A stretch of DNA of 64,000 nt from Ornithinimicrobium pratense (GTDB taxonomy: Bacteria; Actinomycetota; Actinomycetes; Actinomycetales; Dermatophilaceae): assembly GCF_008843165.1 (NCBI RefSeq), contig NZ_CP044427.1, positions 930,001 through 994,000 of the forward strand. The letters are read 5' to 3'. A model generated the notes under the pieces. That model had not been told where the DNA came from. It was given only the letters and a program-made list of their open reading frames with translations, and made no database searches. Made by a program: the position numbers and the translations under genes. Below are positions 43,452 through 52,639 of the stretch, in pieces (positions within the stretch are counted from its first letter, which is position 1; the number at the start of each line of letters is the position of its first letter).

Positions 43452-45662
43452 ATGCAGCATGCGAAGCAGAGCGCGGACCCGGCCCTCGACGCCACCCTGG
43501 ACGGGGCGGCGCTCGCGGCGCTGCGGCGGCTCGTCGGTCGGGAAGACACGGACTTCCGCGACGGGCAGCTGGAGGCGGTGCGGGCGCTGGTGGAGCAACG
43601 GGCCCGGGTGCTGGTCGTGCAGCGGACCGGGTGGGGCAAGTCGGCCGTCTACTTCGTGGCGACGGCCCTGCGTCGGGCGCAGGGGGCCGGGCCGACGGTG
43701 ATCGTCTCCCCCTTGCTGGCGCTGATGCGCGACCAGATCGCGGCAGCAACACGGGCCGGGGTGCGGGCCGTGACGATGAACTCCGCCAACGCCACCGAGT
43801 GGGACCAGGTGCGTCAGGCCTTGGCGGCGGACCAGGTGGACGTGCTGCTGGTCAGCCCGGAGCGGCTGAACAACCCACGGTTCCGCGACGAGCAGCTGCC
43901 CGACCTCGCGGCGCGGTGCGGTCTGCTGGTCGTCGACGAGGCGCACTGCATCAGCGACTGGGGGCACGACTTCCGCCCCGACTACCGCCGGATCCGGACG
44001 CTGCTGGAGGGGCTGCCCGACGGGACGCCTGTGCTGGCCACGACGGCGACCGCCAACGAGCGGGTGGTCGATGACGTGGTCGAGCAGCTGGGTGCCGGGG
44101 GCGCCGAGGTCCGCACGATCCGCGGGCCGCTGGCCCGGGCGTCGCTGCGGCTGGGCGTGCTGCCGCGGCTCACGCCCGAGCAGCGGCTGGGCTGGTTGCT
44201 GGCGCACCTGGAGACGCTGCCGGGCAGCGGGATCGTCTACGCCTTGACGGTGTCGGCAGCGCAGGACGTGGCCGAGGCGCTGCGGGCGGCCGGGCACCGG
44301 GTCGCGGCCTACACCGGCCGGACCGACACCGAGGAGCGCGAGCGCCTCGAGGGCGCCCTCCGGGACAACCAGGTCAAGGCGTTGGTGGCGACGAGCGCGC
44401 TGGGGATGGGCTTCGACAAGCCGGACCTGGGGTTCGTGGTGCATCTGGGCGCGCCCAGCTCACCGGTGGCCTACTACCAGCAGGTCGGTCGAGCCGGTCG
44501 CGCCACCGAGCGCGCGGACGTGCTGCTGCTGCCGGGCTCAGAAGATCGGGACATCTGGAACTACTTCGCGACGGTGTCGATGCCGCGGCAGGACCAGGCC
44601 GACGCGGTGCTGGCGGCGCTGGGGGAGGCGGGCCGGCCGTTGTCGACTCCGGTGCTGGAGACGATCGTCGACGTGCGCCGCACCCGGCTCGAGCTGCTGC
44701 TCAAGGTGCTCGACGTGGACGGCGCGGTGGAGAAGGTGCAGGGCGGCTGGGTCTCGACCGGGCAGCCCTGGGTCTACGACAAGGAGCGCTACACCCGCGT
44801 CGCGGACGCCCGCGTCCGTGAGGCCGAGCTGATGCTGACCTACCAGGCCACCGACGGCTGCCGGATGGCCTTCCTGCAGGAGTGCCTGGACGACCCGTCG
44901 GCGGCGCCCTGCGGCCGGTGCGACCGGTGCGACAGCACGTGGTTTCCCACCGAGATCCCGGAGGGCGCGGTCGGCGCCGCGAGGGACCGGCTCGGCGCCG
45001 TGGGTGTGCCGGTCGAGCCGCGGGGGCAGTGGCCCACGGGTATGCCGCGCCTCGGCGTGGACGTCAAGGGCCGCATCCCCATCGAGGAGCAGGCATCGGA
45101 GGGCCGGGCCCTGGCCCGGCTGTCCGACCTGGGCTGGGGTCAGCGGCTGCGGACGGTGCTGGCCGAGGGCACCTCTCAGGCCGACCCCGAGGTGCCGGAG
45201 GACCCGGAGCGGGGGCGTGACCTCGTGCCGGGGCAGCCGGTGCCCGAGGACCTCACCCGCGCCGTCGTCGAGGTGCTGCGTGGCTGGGGCTGGGCCGAGC
45301 GACCCGTGGGCGTGGTGGCGATGCCCTCGCGGCGCCGCCCGGCGCTCGTCGGCTCTCTGGCGCAGCACATCAGCCAGATCGGCCGGCTGCCGCTGCTGGG
45401 CACGCTGGACCTGGTCCACGGCGGCCCGGTGGGCGAGCCGGGCGGCAACAGCGCCTTCCGGCTGGCCAACGTCTGGGGCCGCATCGGCGTCGGACCCGAG
45501 TTGGCGACTGCCCTGCGCGAGCTTCAGTCCCGGGCGGCCGGTCCCGTGCTGCTCGTGGATGACCTGGCCGACTCGCGCTGGACTCTCACGGTCGCGGCGC
45601 GCGAGCTACGGCTGGCCGGCGCTCCCGGCGTGCTGCCGCTGGTGCTGGCGCTCGAGGGCTGA
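43452..45662 (+). CDS. recQ: RecQ-type DNA helicase with phosphoribosyltransferase-like C-terminus
   Basis: A 736-residue superfamily-2 helicase. Walker A RTGWGKSAVYF, DEAHCISDWGHDFRPDY, the SPLLALMRDQ and ATTATANERV motifs, then GYVQ-type motif VI (YYQQVGRAGR) and the zinc site CRMAFLQECLDDP-CGRCDRC. From about residue 600 no HRDC is seen. Instead the C-terminus reads VGSLAQHISQIGRL ... VLLVDDLADSRWTLTVAARELRLAGA (~699 onward), a PRPP-binding-like motif of ComFC-type phosphoribosyltransferases. ATG 43452; the frame extends upstream without support. Confidence 0.92.
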   Translation: MQHAKQSADPALDATLDGAALAALRRLVGREDTDFRDGQLEAVRALVEQRARVLVVQRTGWGKSAVYFVATALRRAQGAGPTVIVSPLLALMRDQIAAATRAGVRAVTMNSANATEWDQVRQALAADQVDVLLVSPERLNNPRFRDEQLPDLAARCGLLVVDEAHCISDWGHDFRPDYRRIRTLLEGLPDGTPVLATTATANERVVDDVVEQLGAGGAEVRTIRGPLARASLRLGVLPRLTPEQRLGWLLAHLETLPGSGIVYALTVSAAQDVAEALRAAGHRVAAYTGRTDTEERERLEGALRDNQVKALVATSALGMGFDKPDLGFVVHLGAPSSPVAYYQQVGRAGRATERADVLLLPGSEDRDIWNYFATVSMPRQDQADAVLAALGEAGRPLSTPVLETIVDVRRTRLELLLKVLDVDGAVEKVQGGWVSTGQPWVYDKERYTRVADARVREAELMLTYQATDGCRMAFLQECLDDPSAAPCGRCDRCDSTWFPTEIPEGAVGAARDRLGAVGVPVEPRGQWPTGMPRLGVDVKGRIPIEEQASEGRALARLSDLGWGQRLRTVLAEGTSQADPEVPEDPERGRDLVPGQPVPEDLTRAVVEVLRGWGWAERPVGVVAMPSRRRPALVGSLAQHISQIGRLPLLGTLDLVHGGPVGEPGGNSAFRLANVWGRIGVGPELATALRELQSRAAGPVLLVDDLADSRWTLTVAARELRLAGAPGVLPLVLALEG

Positions 45663-45721
45663 GGCCAAGCCCCGAGAATCCCCGCCAACAGGACCGGGAG
45701 TGGGCAGCTACCCTCGGCAGC

Positions 45722-46459
45722 GTGCCTGATGCCATCTTCTCTCACCCCAGGGTTGCCCGGGTGTACGACCCGCTCGACCCCGACCGCAGCGACCTTGACT
45801 CCTATGTCGACCTTGTCCGCGAGTTCGCTGCCACGTCTGTGCTGGACGTCGGCTGCGGCACCGGGACCCTGGCCTGCCGCCTCGCCGCCTCCGGTGTCGA
45901 CGTCCTGGGCTTCGACCCGGCCGAGGCGTCGGTCGACGTGGCGCGGGCCAAGCACGGAGCCGACCGGGTCGAGTGGGTGGTGGGCACCGCGACCGAGGTG
46001 GCCGCGGACCTGAACCGCCGGGGCCGCTACGACCTGGCCACCATGACCGCCAACGTGGCGCAGGTCTTCATCGACGATGCCGACTGGTCGGCCACCCTGG
46101 GGTTGATCCGCTCGTGCCTTCGGCCCGGGGCCCACCTTGCTTTCGAGACCAGGGACCCCGCTGACCGGGCCTGGGAACGGTGGACCAAGGAGCTCACCCA
46201 CCAGGTGGTGGAGGTCGAGGGGGAGGGGCCGGTCGAGGACTGGGTGCAGGTCACCGCCATCGATGGGGAGCTGGTGACCTTCGAGTCACCCACGATCTTC
46301 CACGCCGACGGCGAGCGCGTGGACTCGACGAGCACCCTGCGCTTCCGTGGCAAGGAGGCTCTGGTGGCCTCACTCGAGCAGGCGGGTTTCTCTGCGGTGG
46401 AGGTCCGCGAACTTCCCTACGCCCCGGGCCGCGGCTGGCTGTTCGTGGCGGGAGCCTGA
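45722..46459 (+). CDS. class I SAM-dependent methyltransferase
   Basis: A 245-residue methyltransferase. SAM motif VLDVGCGTGTLACRLA (~41-56), acidic GFDPAEASVDVAR and a conserved DLATMTANVAQVFIDD. The rest (AHLAFETRDPADRAWERW) suits a small-molecule methyltransferase, but the substrate is unknown. GTG start. The stop region is duplicated in a 17-bp tandem repeat. Confidence 0.86.
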   Translation: MPDAIFSHPRVARVYDPLDPDRSDLDSYVDLVREFAATSVLDVGCGTGTLACRLAASGVDVLGFDPAEASVDVARAKHGADRVEWVVGTATEVAADLNRRGRYDLATMTANVAQVFIDDADWSATLGLIRSCLRPGAHLAFETRDPADRAWERWTKELTHQVVEVEGEGPVEDWVQVTAIDGELVTFESPTIFHADGERVDSTSTLRFRGKEALVASLEQAGFSAVEVRELPYAPGRGWLFVAGA

Positions 46460-46490
46460 CCCCGCCGGGAGCCTGACCCCGCCGGGAGCC
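46450..46490 (+). repeat. 17-bp tandem repeat across the methyltransferase stop codon
   Basis: GGGAGCCTGACCCCGCC occurs twice in tandem (46450-46466, 46467-46483) with a partial third copy. The unit includes the gene's TGA stop (46457-46459). It is a small slippage duplication and may form a hairpin with GGCGG nearby. Confidence 0.85.
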
Positions 46491-46630
46491 CGGCGGTGCA
46501 ACAACCGGGCCGCGTGCGGCATACACAGGGTGCGGCGGGCTGGACTGCGACCGGCCCGCCGACCAAACTCAGCTCCACCGGCTCTGTCGGGCTCCGTGAG
46601 GTGTCCTGTCGGGCCTTCTCGCGCGCTCTG

Positions 46631-47476
46631 TCAGTAGAGGAAGTACGGGAAGAAGCTGCGGTCGTGGGCGTGCACGATGGCCAGGAAGACGATCGCGTCG
46701 AAGAGCAGGTGGATGAGGACCACGTAGGTCAGGGACTTGGTCCGCATGAAGATGAAGCCCTGCAGCAGCGCGAAGGGGATGGTCAGCAGCGGCCCCCACG
46801 ACTGGTAGCCCAGCTCCCAGAGGAACGAGACGAAGATCGTCGCCTGGAGCAGGTTGGCCTGCCACAGGGGGAAGTGCCGGCGGAAGAGGACGAAGCAGAT
46901 GCAGATGAAGAAGAGCTCGTCCCACAACCCGACCGCGTTGACCCCGACGAAGAAGCGGCCGTACTCGCTGGCGGTGTAGATCGCCGGCCAGTTCTGGTAG
47001 GCGCCGGAGCTGATGAAGAAGTAGGGCAGGATCAGGTAGCCCAGCAGCGGCACGGCCACGATGTAGGACCATTGGAAGCGCGTCCACCGGCCGCCGCCGA
47101 ACCAGGGGAAGCGGATCGCCTTGCGCCGGTAGACCAGCCGGTCGATCATAACGGGCAAGATGACCGCTATCGCGAGCACGAAGCCGACGATGAAGAACCG
47201 GTCCCAGTTGATGTCGGCCTTGACCGAGGTGGTCGAGACGATCGTGATGCCGGCGCCGATGAGCAGCAGGTCTTTGGCCAGCGCCTTGTCCAGCAGGTAT
47301 GCCGTGAGCAGGCTGGCCACGAGCACGGCGTGGCCCGGCCAGCCGACCTGCATCCCGAAAAGCAGGAACGCCGAGAACGACACTCCGGCGGCCGGCAGCA
47401 GCGTCACGGGGGCGGACCGCCCCGGGAGTGTCGCCGGCTGGGGGGCAGGCTCGGACGGGGTCGCGGAGGACGGCAC
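46631..47476 (-). CDS. CPBP-family intramembrane glutamic endopeptidase
   Basis: A 281-residue protein with about eight hydrophobic segments. The CPBP (Abi/CAAX) signature appears as LWDELFFICICFVLFRRHFP (motif 1, with a single Asp-Glu rather than the usual EExxxR), WELGYQSWG and HLLFDAIVFLAI (motif with His). Members are CAAX-type or bacteriocin self-immunity proteases. The loss of one Glu in motif 1 (D-E instead of E-E) should be noted. ATG 47476. Confidence 0.8.
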   Translation of the reverse strand: MPSSATPSEPAPQPATLPGRSAPVTLLPAAGVSFSAFLLFGMQVGWPGHAVLVASLLTAYLLDKALAKDLLLIGAGITIVSTTSVKADINWDRFFIVGFVLAIAVILPVMIDRLVYRRKAIRFPWFGGGRWTRFQWSYIVAVPLLGYLILPYFFISSGAYQNWPAIYTASEYGRFFVGVNAVGLWDELFFICICFVLFRRHFPLWQANLLQATIFVSFLWELGYQSWGPLLTIPFALLQGFIFMRTKSLTYVVLIHLLFDAIVFLAIVHAHDRSFFPYFLY

Positions 47477-47548
47477 GGGCCGAGGATAGTCGCCGTGCCC
47501 GCACGGCTCAGGTCGGTGGGTCGCGATGTGCGCCGGGCGGGAGGCGGG

Positions 47549-48895
47549 TCAGGCGGGGTGGGCCGCCTGCCAGCGTTCCTCACGACCCACGGACACAGCG
47601 ATGTCCACCTCGTTGCCCTCCGGGTCGGCCAGCGTCACGAAGTCTGGCGCCTCGTCCTCGTAGACCAGACGTCCACCCGCGGCCAGGGCCGCCTCGATGC
47701 GGGCCTCGGCCTGGTCGTGGGGGACGAAGACGTCGAGGTGTATTCGGTTGCGCTGGGCCCGACGTGCGTCGTCGGAGGCGTCGAGGTCCTGGAAGAAGAG
47801 CACCGGGTTGAGCTGGCGCGGGTCGACGATGTCGGTCACGTGCGGGCGGGGGTCCGGCTCGTACCCCAGGGCGGCGCACCAGAACCGGCGGACCGCCGGG
47901 ATGTCGACCGCATCGATGCCGACCTGGACGAACCGCGGCAGCGTGACGTCTGCGACCAGCCCCAGGTCCCGGGCGACCTCCTGCACCCGGGCGGCGAGCG
48001 CCTCATAACCCTCCTCCGTCTCCCACCGGTCTTTTCCGGTGTCGATGACGACCACGCCGGGGCGGAGATCGATCCTGACGGGCAGGTGGGCCTCGTCGGC
48101 CAGCTCGGCCGCCTTCGTCGCGAGCTCGCCCGCCTGGTGCGCGTCCGCGACGGGGTAGCAGGCCATCGCGGCGAAGACGAGACGCCAGTCCTCGGTCCGG
48201 TCCCCGTGCCACCGGTCGGCCCCCACCTCGAGGGGGAGGACGTCGACCTCGTTGCCCTCTGGGTCGGCGACCGTGGCGTAGTAGCCGTGCCGGGCCGCAT
48301 GCCCACCCAGGGCCTCGAGGGCGTTGACGGCGGTGCTGGCCACCGGTTCGGGCGTGACGACGTCCAAGTGCAGGCGGTTGCGCAGCGGCCGCGGTGCGTC
48401 CATGTCCTGGAACCAGATCAGTGGATGTCGCCGGACGGGGTCCATGACGTCCTCGTCCCCGACCCTGCGGTAGCCGAGGGCCGTCTCCCAGAAGCTGCTG
48501 ACCGACTCCTGGTCGAGCACGTCGAAGGCGAGCTGGACGTCCTGCACCGCGACAGGGTCGGCGGGCAGCCCCAGCTCGGCGGCTGCCGAGGACACCGTCT
48601 CGGCGAGCGCGGAATGGTCAGGGCGGAAGCCGCCGTCCTCGGGGGTGAGCGGGATCCGCACCCGGACGCCGTCGGCCCTGATGTCCAGGTCGATCGGCAG
48701 TGAGGCACCGTCTGGCAGTGGGCCGACGCACTCCTGGGTGAGGGCCAGGATCCGGCGGGCCAGTGCCGCGCCAGCAGAGTGAGAGGGCGCGGCATACCAG
48801 GTGCTGGCGCCGCTCCCGAGGACGCGCCAGTCCCCGGTGCGGTCGGCCTGCTGGAACTGCAGGGCAGTGATGCGGCGGTCGGCCTCGGCGTTCAT
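47549..48895 (-). CDS. VOC-family protein with duplicated dehydratase-like and glyoxalase-like domains
   Basis: 448 residues made of two similar halves. Each half begins with a ~110-residue segment resembling pterin-4a-carbinolamine dehydratase (ALQFQQADRTGDWRVLGS...; LVFAAMACYPVADA...), followed by a VOC/glyoxalase-like half ending DPEGNEVDV (residues ~215 and ~430). The repeat of FWxxALGYxxxxxxHVxD/V and the metal-type H/E positions are seen. Reaction unknown. An internal duplication is evident. Confidence 0.82.
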   Translation of the reverse strand: MNAEADRRITALQFQQADRTGDWRVLGSGASTWYAAPSHSAGAALARRILALTQECVGPLPDGASLPIDLDIRADGVRVRIPLTPEDGGFRPDHSALAETVSSAAAELGLPADPVAVQDVQLAFDVLDQESVSSFWETALGYRRVGDEDVMDPVRRHPLIWFQDMDAPRPLRNRLHLDVVTPEPVASTAVNALEALGGHAARHGYYATVADPEGNEVDVLPLEVGADRWHGDRTEDWRLVFAAMACYPVADAHQAGELATKAAELADEAHLPVRIDLRPGVVVIDTGKDRWETEEGYEALAARVQEVARDLGLVADVTLPRFVQVGIDAVDIPAVRRFWCAALGYEPDPRPHVTDIVDPRQLNPVLFFQDLDASDDARRAQRNRIHLDVFVPHDQAEARIEAALAAGGRLVYEDEAPDFVTLADPEGNEVDIAVSVGREERWQAAHPA

Positions 48896-48950
48896 GACGC
48901 CATCATGCTCCTCGTCGGGGACAGATGCTGTCCGTTGAGTGTGACTGCCG

Positions 48951-49979
48951 TTAGCCGGTCATGCCCCAGGCCTCGGCGAGCAGTCGGTAGGAGCGGCGGC
49001 GCAGCGCGGGGTCGTAGGTGTAGGTCGTGACGATCAGCTCGTCCAGCTCGTGCTGGGCCGCGAACTCCTCCAGCTGGGTCACGATGCGGTCCGGGGTGCC
49101 GACCATCCGGACCGCCTGGTGCGCCTCCGCGAGGGGCAGCAACTGGCTCGGCACGACGTCGGCGAGGTTCTCCACCGGCGGGTCGAGCGGTGCCGGCTGG
49201 CCCGAGCGGATGCGGATCGCCATTAGCTGGGCAGTGGTGAACAGGTAGTCCGCCTCCTCCTGGGTGGGCGCAACCAGTACGTTCACGCCGGCCATCGTCG
49301 TGGGTCGGTCCACCTGTGCGGTGTCGGCGTCGGCGCGGAAGCGGTCGCGGTAGATCAGCAGCGCCTCGCGGATCTGGTCGGGCGCGAAGTGCGAGGCGAA
49401 GGAGAACGGCAGCCCGAGGGCGGCTGCCACCTGCGCGCCACCAGTGGAGGAGCCGAGCATCCACAGCGGGACGTGGGTGCCCTCGCCGGGGATGGCACGG
49501 ACCTGGCCCCGGCCGCCGGTCAGCGTCGGCGGGTTGCCCAGGTACTGCTGCAGCTGGGCGACCTCGGAGGCGAAGTCCGGCAGATGCCCACTGGAGCGGG
49601 CCAGCGCGGCTGCGGTCATCGGGTCGGTGCCGGGCGCCCTGCCCAGGCCGAGGTCGAACCGGTCACCATGGATGGTGGCAAGGGTGCCGTAGTACTCGGC
49701 GACCATCAGCGGGGAGTGGTTGGGCAGCATGACCCCGCCGGAGCCCAGCCGGATCCGGCTGGTGCGGTCGGCGAAGTGCCCGAGCAGCAGGGAGGTCGCC
49801 GACGCCATGAACGCCTCGCTGCCGTGGTGCTCGGCGACCCAGAGCCGGTGGTAGCCCAGCTCATCCGCCTCCTGCGCCAGCTTCACCGACTCCTCAATGG
49901 CTTCGGTCGGCGTCATCCCCTGCGAGAGGGGGACCAGGTCGAGGATGGACAGCGTAGTGCGGCTCGAAGAGGTGGGCAT
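48951..49979 (-). CDS. LLM class flavin-dependent oxidoreductase
   Basis: A 342-residue luciferase-like monooxygenase of the MsnO8 type. It starts TLSILDLVPLSQGMTPTEAI, followed by YHRLWVAEHHG, IRLGSGGVMLPNHSPL, LGLGRAPGTDP and PLWMLGSSTGGAQVAAALGLPF, and ends with a C-terminal GTPDRIV. It uses FMNH2 (or F420) to oxidise an unknown substrate. ATG 49979 is chosen; the open frame upstream overlaps the HNH gene. Confidence 0.93.
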   Translation of the reverse strand: MPTSSSRTTLSILDLVPLSQGMTPTEAIEESVKLAQEADELGYHRLWVAEHHGSEAFMASATSLLLGHFADRTSRIRLGSGGVMLPNHSPLMVAEYYGTLATIHGDRFDLGLGRAPGTDPMTAAALARSSGHLPDFASEVAQLQQYLGNPPTLTGGRGQVRAIPGEGTHVPLWMLGSSTGGAQVAAALGLPFSFASHFAPDQIREALLIYRDRFRADADTAQVDRPTTMAGVNVLVAPTQEEADYLFTTAQLMAIRIRSGQPAPLDPPVENLADVVPSQLLPLAEAHQAVRMVGTPDRIVTQLEEFAAQHELDELIVTTYTYDPALRRRSYRLLAEAWGMTG

Positions 49980-50064
49980 GTCGTCGGCAACGTTCACGAG
50001 GCGTCGGGTATGCCGGGGGCATGCTTCCGTGCCCGGCCCCGGGGCCGGGCACGGGGCGGGATCG

Positions 50065-51624
50065 TCAAACGTGCCAGACGACGTGGCCGCCGGCGACTTC
50101 ACCGCTGATGTCGTGCAGGTGGACGTGGGTGTGGTGCTGCTCGCACAGCAGTGCCATCTGGTCGACGTCGGTCCGCCCACCGCGGGACCACCAGGTCAGG
50201 TGGTGCACATCGCACCACTGCGGGGGTCTGGAGCACCCGGGGAAGGTGCAGTGTTCGTCCCGGACGACCAGGGCCTTGAACTGTCCCGGACTGGCGCATC
50301 GGGCGGTATGCCCCAGCGCCAGTGGCTCGTTCCCGGGGCCGACCCACACGGGCGTGATGTCGGCGGAGCAAGACAGCTTGCCGGCATTCCGCTCTCCGAT
50401 GAGCAAGCCGGTGGGCGTATGGGCGACCCCGGACGGGGCGCCCTTGTCTGGGTCGAACGGGATCAGCAGGAGCACTGAGGCCCGCGCCGCCGACGGCGCG
50501 GCGCCGGGGTTCGACAGACCCCGGTTCACCACGGTCATCAGGGCGTCGAACTGGCGCTGACCGGCGCTGCGGGGGTCGGCGACCTCGAGACCGGTCTCGT
50601 CGACTCCGGGAGCTGGTGCGGCGAGCTTGGAGGTGAGGATGCCGTCCAGAGTCGCGGCTGCGGCATCAGGGGCGTCGATCGTGAACCGGGTCAGTCCCTC
50701 ACCGACAGCGCGTCGGGTCACTCGCCGCAGCTCCTCGGCGGTCTTCTCCCGCTCGGGCGGGTCGTCCAGCAGGGCCCGGATCAGCTCCGCGCACACCCGG
50801 GCGAGTTCGGCGTCGGACAGATTCGGATTGGCCGCCGCGTCGGCCAGGATCTGCGCATACCCCTCGTGCTGGTCCACATCGACGCACCTGACCACACGGT
50901 TCAGCGTCCGCGCGACGAGGGCGGCCCGGTGCAGTGGGGCCTGCCCGGTGATGGCGACCTGCTTGAGCGGGCCACCGGATGCAAGTGAGGCGCATTTGAC
51001 GATCTGGTGGAGGTTGGTCGCGTCCTGGGGTGGCAGCCATGGGCATCGTGCGCGCAACCAGTCCGGCAACGACAGACCCTTCTCGGCATGGAGTCCGCGG
51101 GCAGAGGCCTCGAGCGCAAGCAGCACCATCCTCGCGTCGGCCTCGGCTCGCAACCGTCCAAGTGCTTCGGTGCCCGAGACGATCCCGGCGTCCAGCACCC
51201 GCACCGATTCGTCCTCGGTCAACGCGGCTCGAGCCAACCCACGGGCCGCGTCCTCCAGGCCGGCGGCCAACTCCTGCGCCGGCAACCCAGGCGCGCGGTT
51301 GCCACCACCGGCGTCGTCAACGTCACTCCCACCGACGGCGTAACGGTCTTCACCGGCGTCGTGGTCGAGGCTGTCACCCACGCCATGCCGCTCCAGATCG
51401 GCCACCAGCGCCCAGTAGGCGAGCTCCTCGGCGTCGACCGGGTGGGGAGGCACGAACAACTCGTCCGCGAGCGTGCAGAGTCTCTCCTCCTGCTCAGCAG
51501 CCCAGGCCGCCGCGTCCACCCCGGCGGGACGGCCCATGCTGTTGAGCTGGCGTCCGAGCACCTCGACGACTGCCCCCACGTGCCCCTCACGTGGCGGCTG
51601 TCCGGTGCCCTGGATCAACGCCAT
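50065..51624 (-). CDS. DUF222/HNH endonuclease family protein
   Basis: 519 residues. A DUF222 region (~1-400, helical) is followed by an HNH nuclease motif at the C-terminus: CTFPGCSRPPQWCDVHHLTWWSRGG...LLCEQHHTHVH. These '13E12-type' proteins occur in many copies in actinobacterial genomes. Targets are unknown, and some may be mobile or toxic. The HNH His-His and Asn/His residues look intact. Confidence 0.9.
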   Translation of the reverse strand: MALIQGTGQPPREGHVGAVVEVLGRQLNSMGRPAGVDAAAWAAEQEERLCTLADELFVPPHPVDAEELAYWALVADLERHGVGDSLDHDAGEDRYAVGGSDVDDAGGGNRAPGLPAQELAAGLEDAARGLARAALTEDESVRVLDAGIVSGTEALGRLRAEADARMVLLALEASARGLHAEKGLSLPDWLRARCPWLPPQDATNLHQIVKCASLASGGPLKQVAITGQAPLHRAALVARTLNRVVRCVDVDQHEGYAQILADAAANPNLSDAELARVCAELIRALLDDPPEREKTAEELRRVTRRAVGEGLTRFTIDAPDAAAATLDGILTSKLAAPAPGVDETGLEVADPRSAGQRQFDALMTVVNRGLSNPGAAPSAARASVLLLIPFDPDKGAPSGVAHTPTGLLIGERNAGKLSCSADITPVWVGPGNEPLALGHTARCASPGQFKALVVRDEHCTFPGCSRPPQWCDVHHLTWWSRGGRTDVDQMALLCEQHHTHVHLHDISGEVAGGHVVWHV

Positions 51625-51718
51625 ACCTCAGTCAAGCAGTCAGCACCGACAGACCCGCTGAGCGCAAACGCTGCTGACAAGCTACTGGGGGTCGGCGCAG
51701 CTGCTAGCCGACCCCGGC

Positions 51719-52639
51719 TCAGTTCGTGTAGAGACGGTTCTCCGAGGTCAGCACCTGGAGCGGGCTCCCTGGACCCTCCACCGTGGCGCTGCCCGGGATG
51801 ACGCTCCACGCCCCGCCGTCGACGCTTACCTCTCCGCCGTACTCGACCGAGATGTAGGGCGTTACCTGTGCGGCCCGGCTGTATTCGTGGGTGATATCGC
51901 CCGTGGGGTAGGGACCGCCAAGGCTCGTGGTCGGGCCGACGCTGGCTCCGTCGCCAGTGTGATACGTGACACCGGCGAGCGTCGGCCGGATCCGCACCTC
52001 GTGGCCGACGATGGTCGTGGTGTCGACCTCTCCAGGCTCGAACCCAGCCTCGGGCCAACTGAGCTGGAAGTACACCGGCAGGTTCACGAGAGTCTGCCCG
52101 TCCGGCGGCTGGATGACCATCTCTGGCAACGCGAAATCCGTGCGGTGGAACCGCTCAAGGATCATCGCGTCCGTGAGTTCTTCAGCCGGCTCGCCAGAGC
52201 GGGGCGGGACCGATGAAGTGTGACAGGTAACCCCGAGCAGATCCCATGTCGTAGGTTCTGGGGATCCTCCAGCAAACACCTCTCTTCGCATGATGCGAGA
52301 CAGCGGGCCGGGTGACCCGGGTTCGACTATCTCGCAAACCGTGACGGCTTCCATGCAGATGTCTCGACGTGGAAACTCTGGTGAATTTCCGAGGCAGTTG
52401 ATGACCGCGATGTACTCGAACCACGACGTCGGTTTTGCTGGGTCTACTTCGGGTGGATAAGTATGAACTAAGTCGCGCGTCTGGCTCGAGTTGTAGTACA
52501 TTCCAATGCCGCCATCGTCGATTAGACAGACTCCGCGTCGACATGGATTATCGGGAGGGTTTTCTGGAGGTGCCGGTGTGCCTGTCACAGGCGGGATGAG
52601 TAGGAGCATCGATAAAACCAATGGACTTGCGAGATTCAT
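51719..52639 (-). CDS. secreted hypothetical protein
   Basis: A 306-residue protein with a signal peptide (MNLASPLVLSMLLLIPPVTGTP, cleavage near residue 20). It has Cys pairs (CRRGVCLID, CLGNSPEFPRRDICMEAVTVCEIV) suggesting disulfides. The C-terminal half has beta-rich segments (VNLPVYFQLSWPEAGF, YTGDITHEYSR). It overlaps the next gene by 4 bases (52636-52639). GC content and third-position bias fall here (52.2-52.7 kb), suggesting transfer. I do not recognise a family. Confidence 0.72.
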   Translation of the reverse strand: MNLASPLVLSMLLLIPPVTGTPAPPENPPDNPCRRGVCLIDDGGIGMYYNSSQTRDLVHTYPPEVDPAKPTSWFEYIAVINCLGNSPEFPRRDICMEAVTVCEIVEPGSPGPLSRIMRREVFAGGSPEPTTWDLLGVTCHTSSVPPRSGEPAEELTDAMILERFHRTDFALPEMVIQPPDGQTLVNLPVYFQLSWPEAGFEPGEVDTTTIVGHEVRIRPTLAGVTYHTGDGASVGPTTSLGGPYPTGDITHEYSRAAQVTPYISVEYGGEVSVDGGAWSVIPGSATVEGPGSPLQVLTSENRLYTN

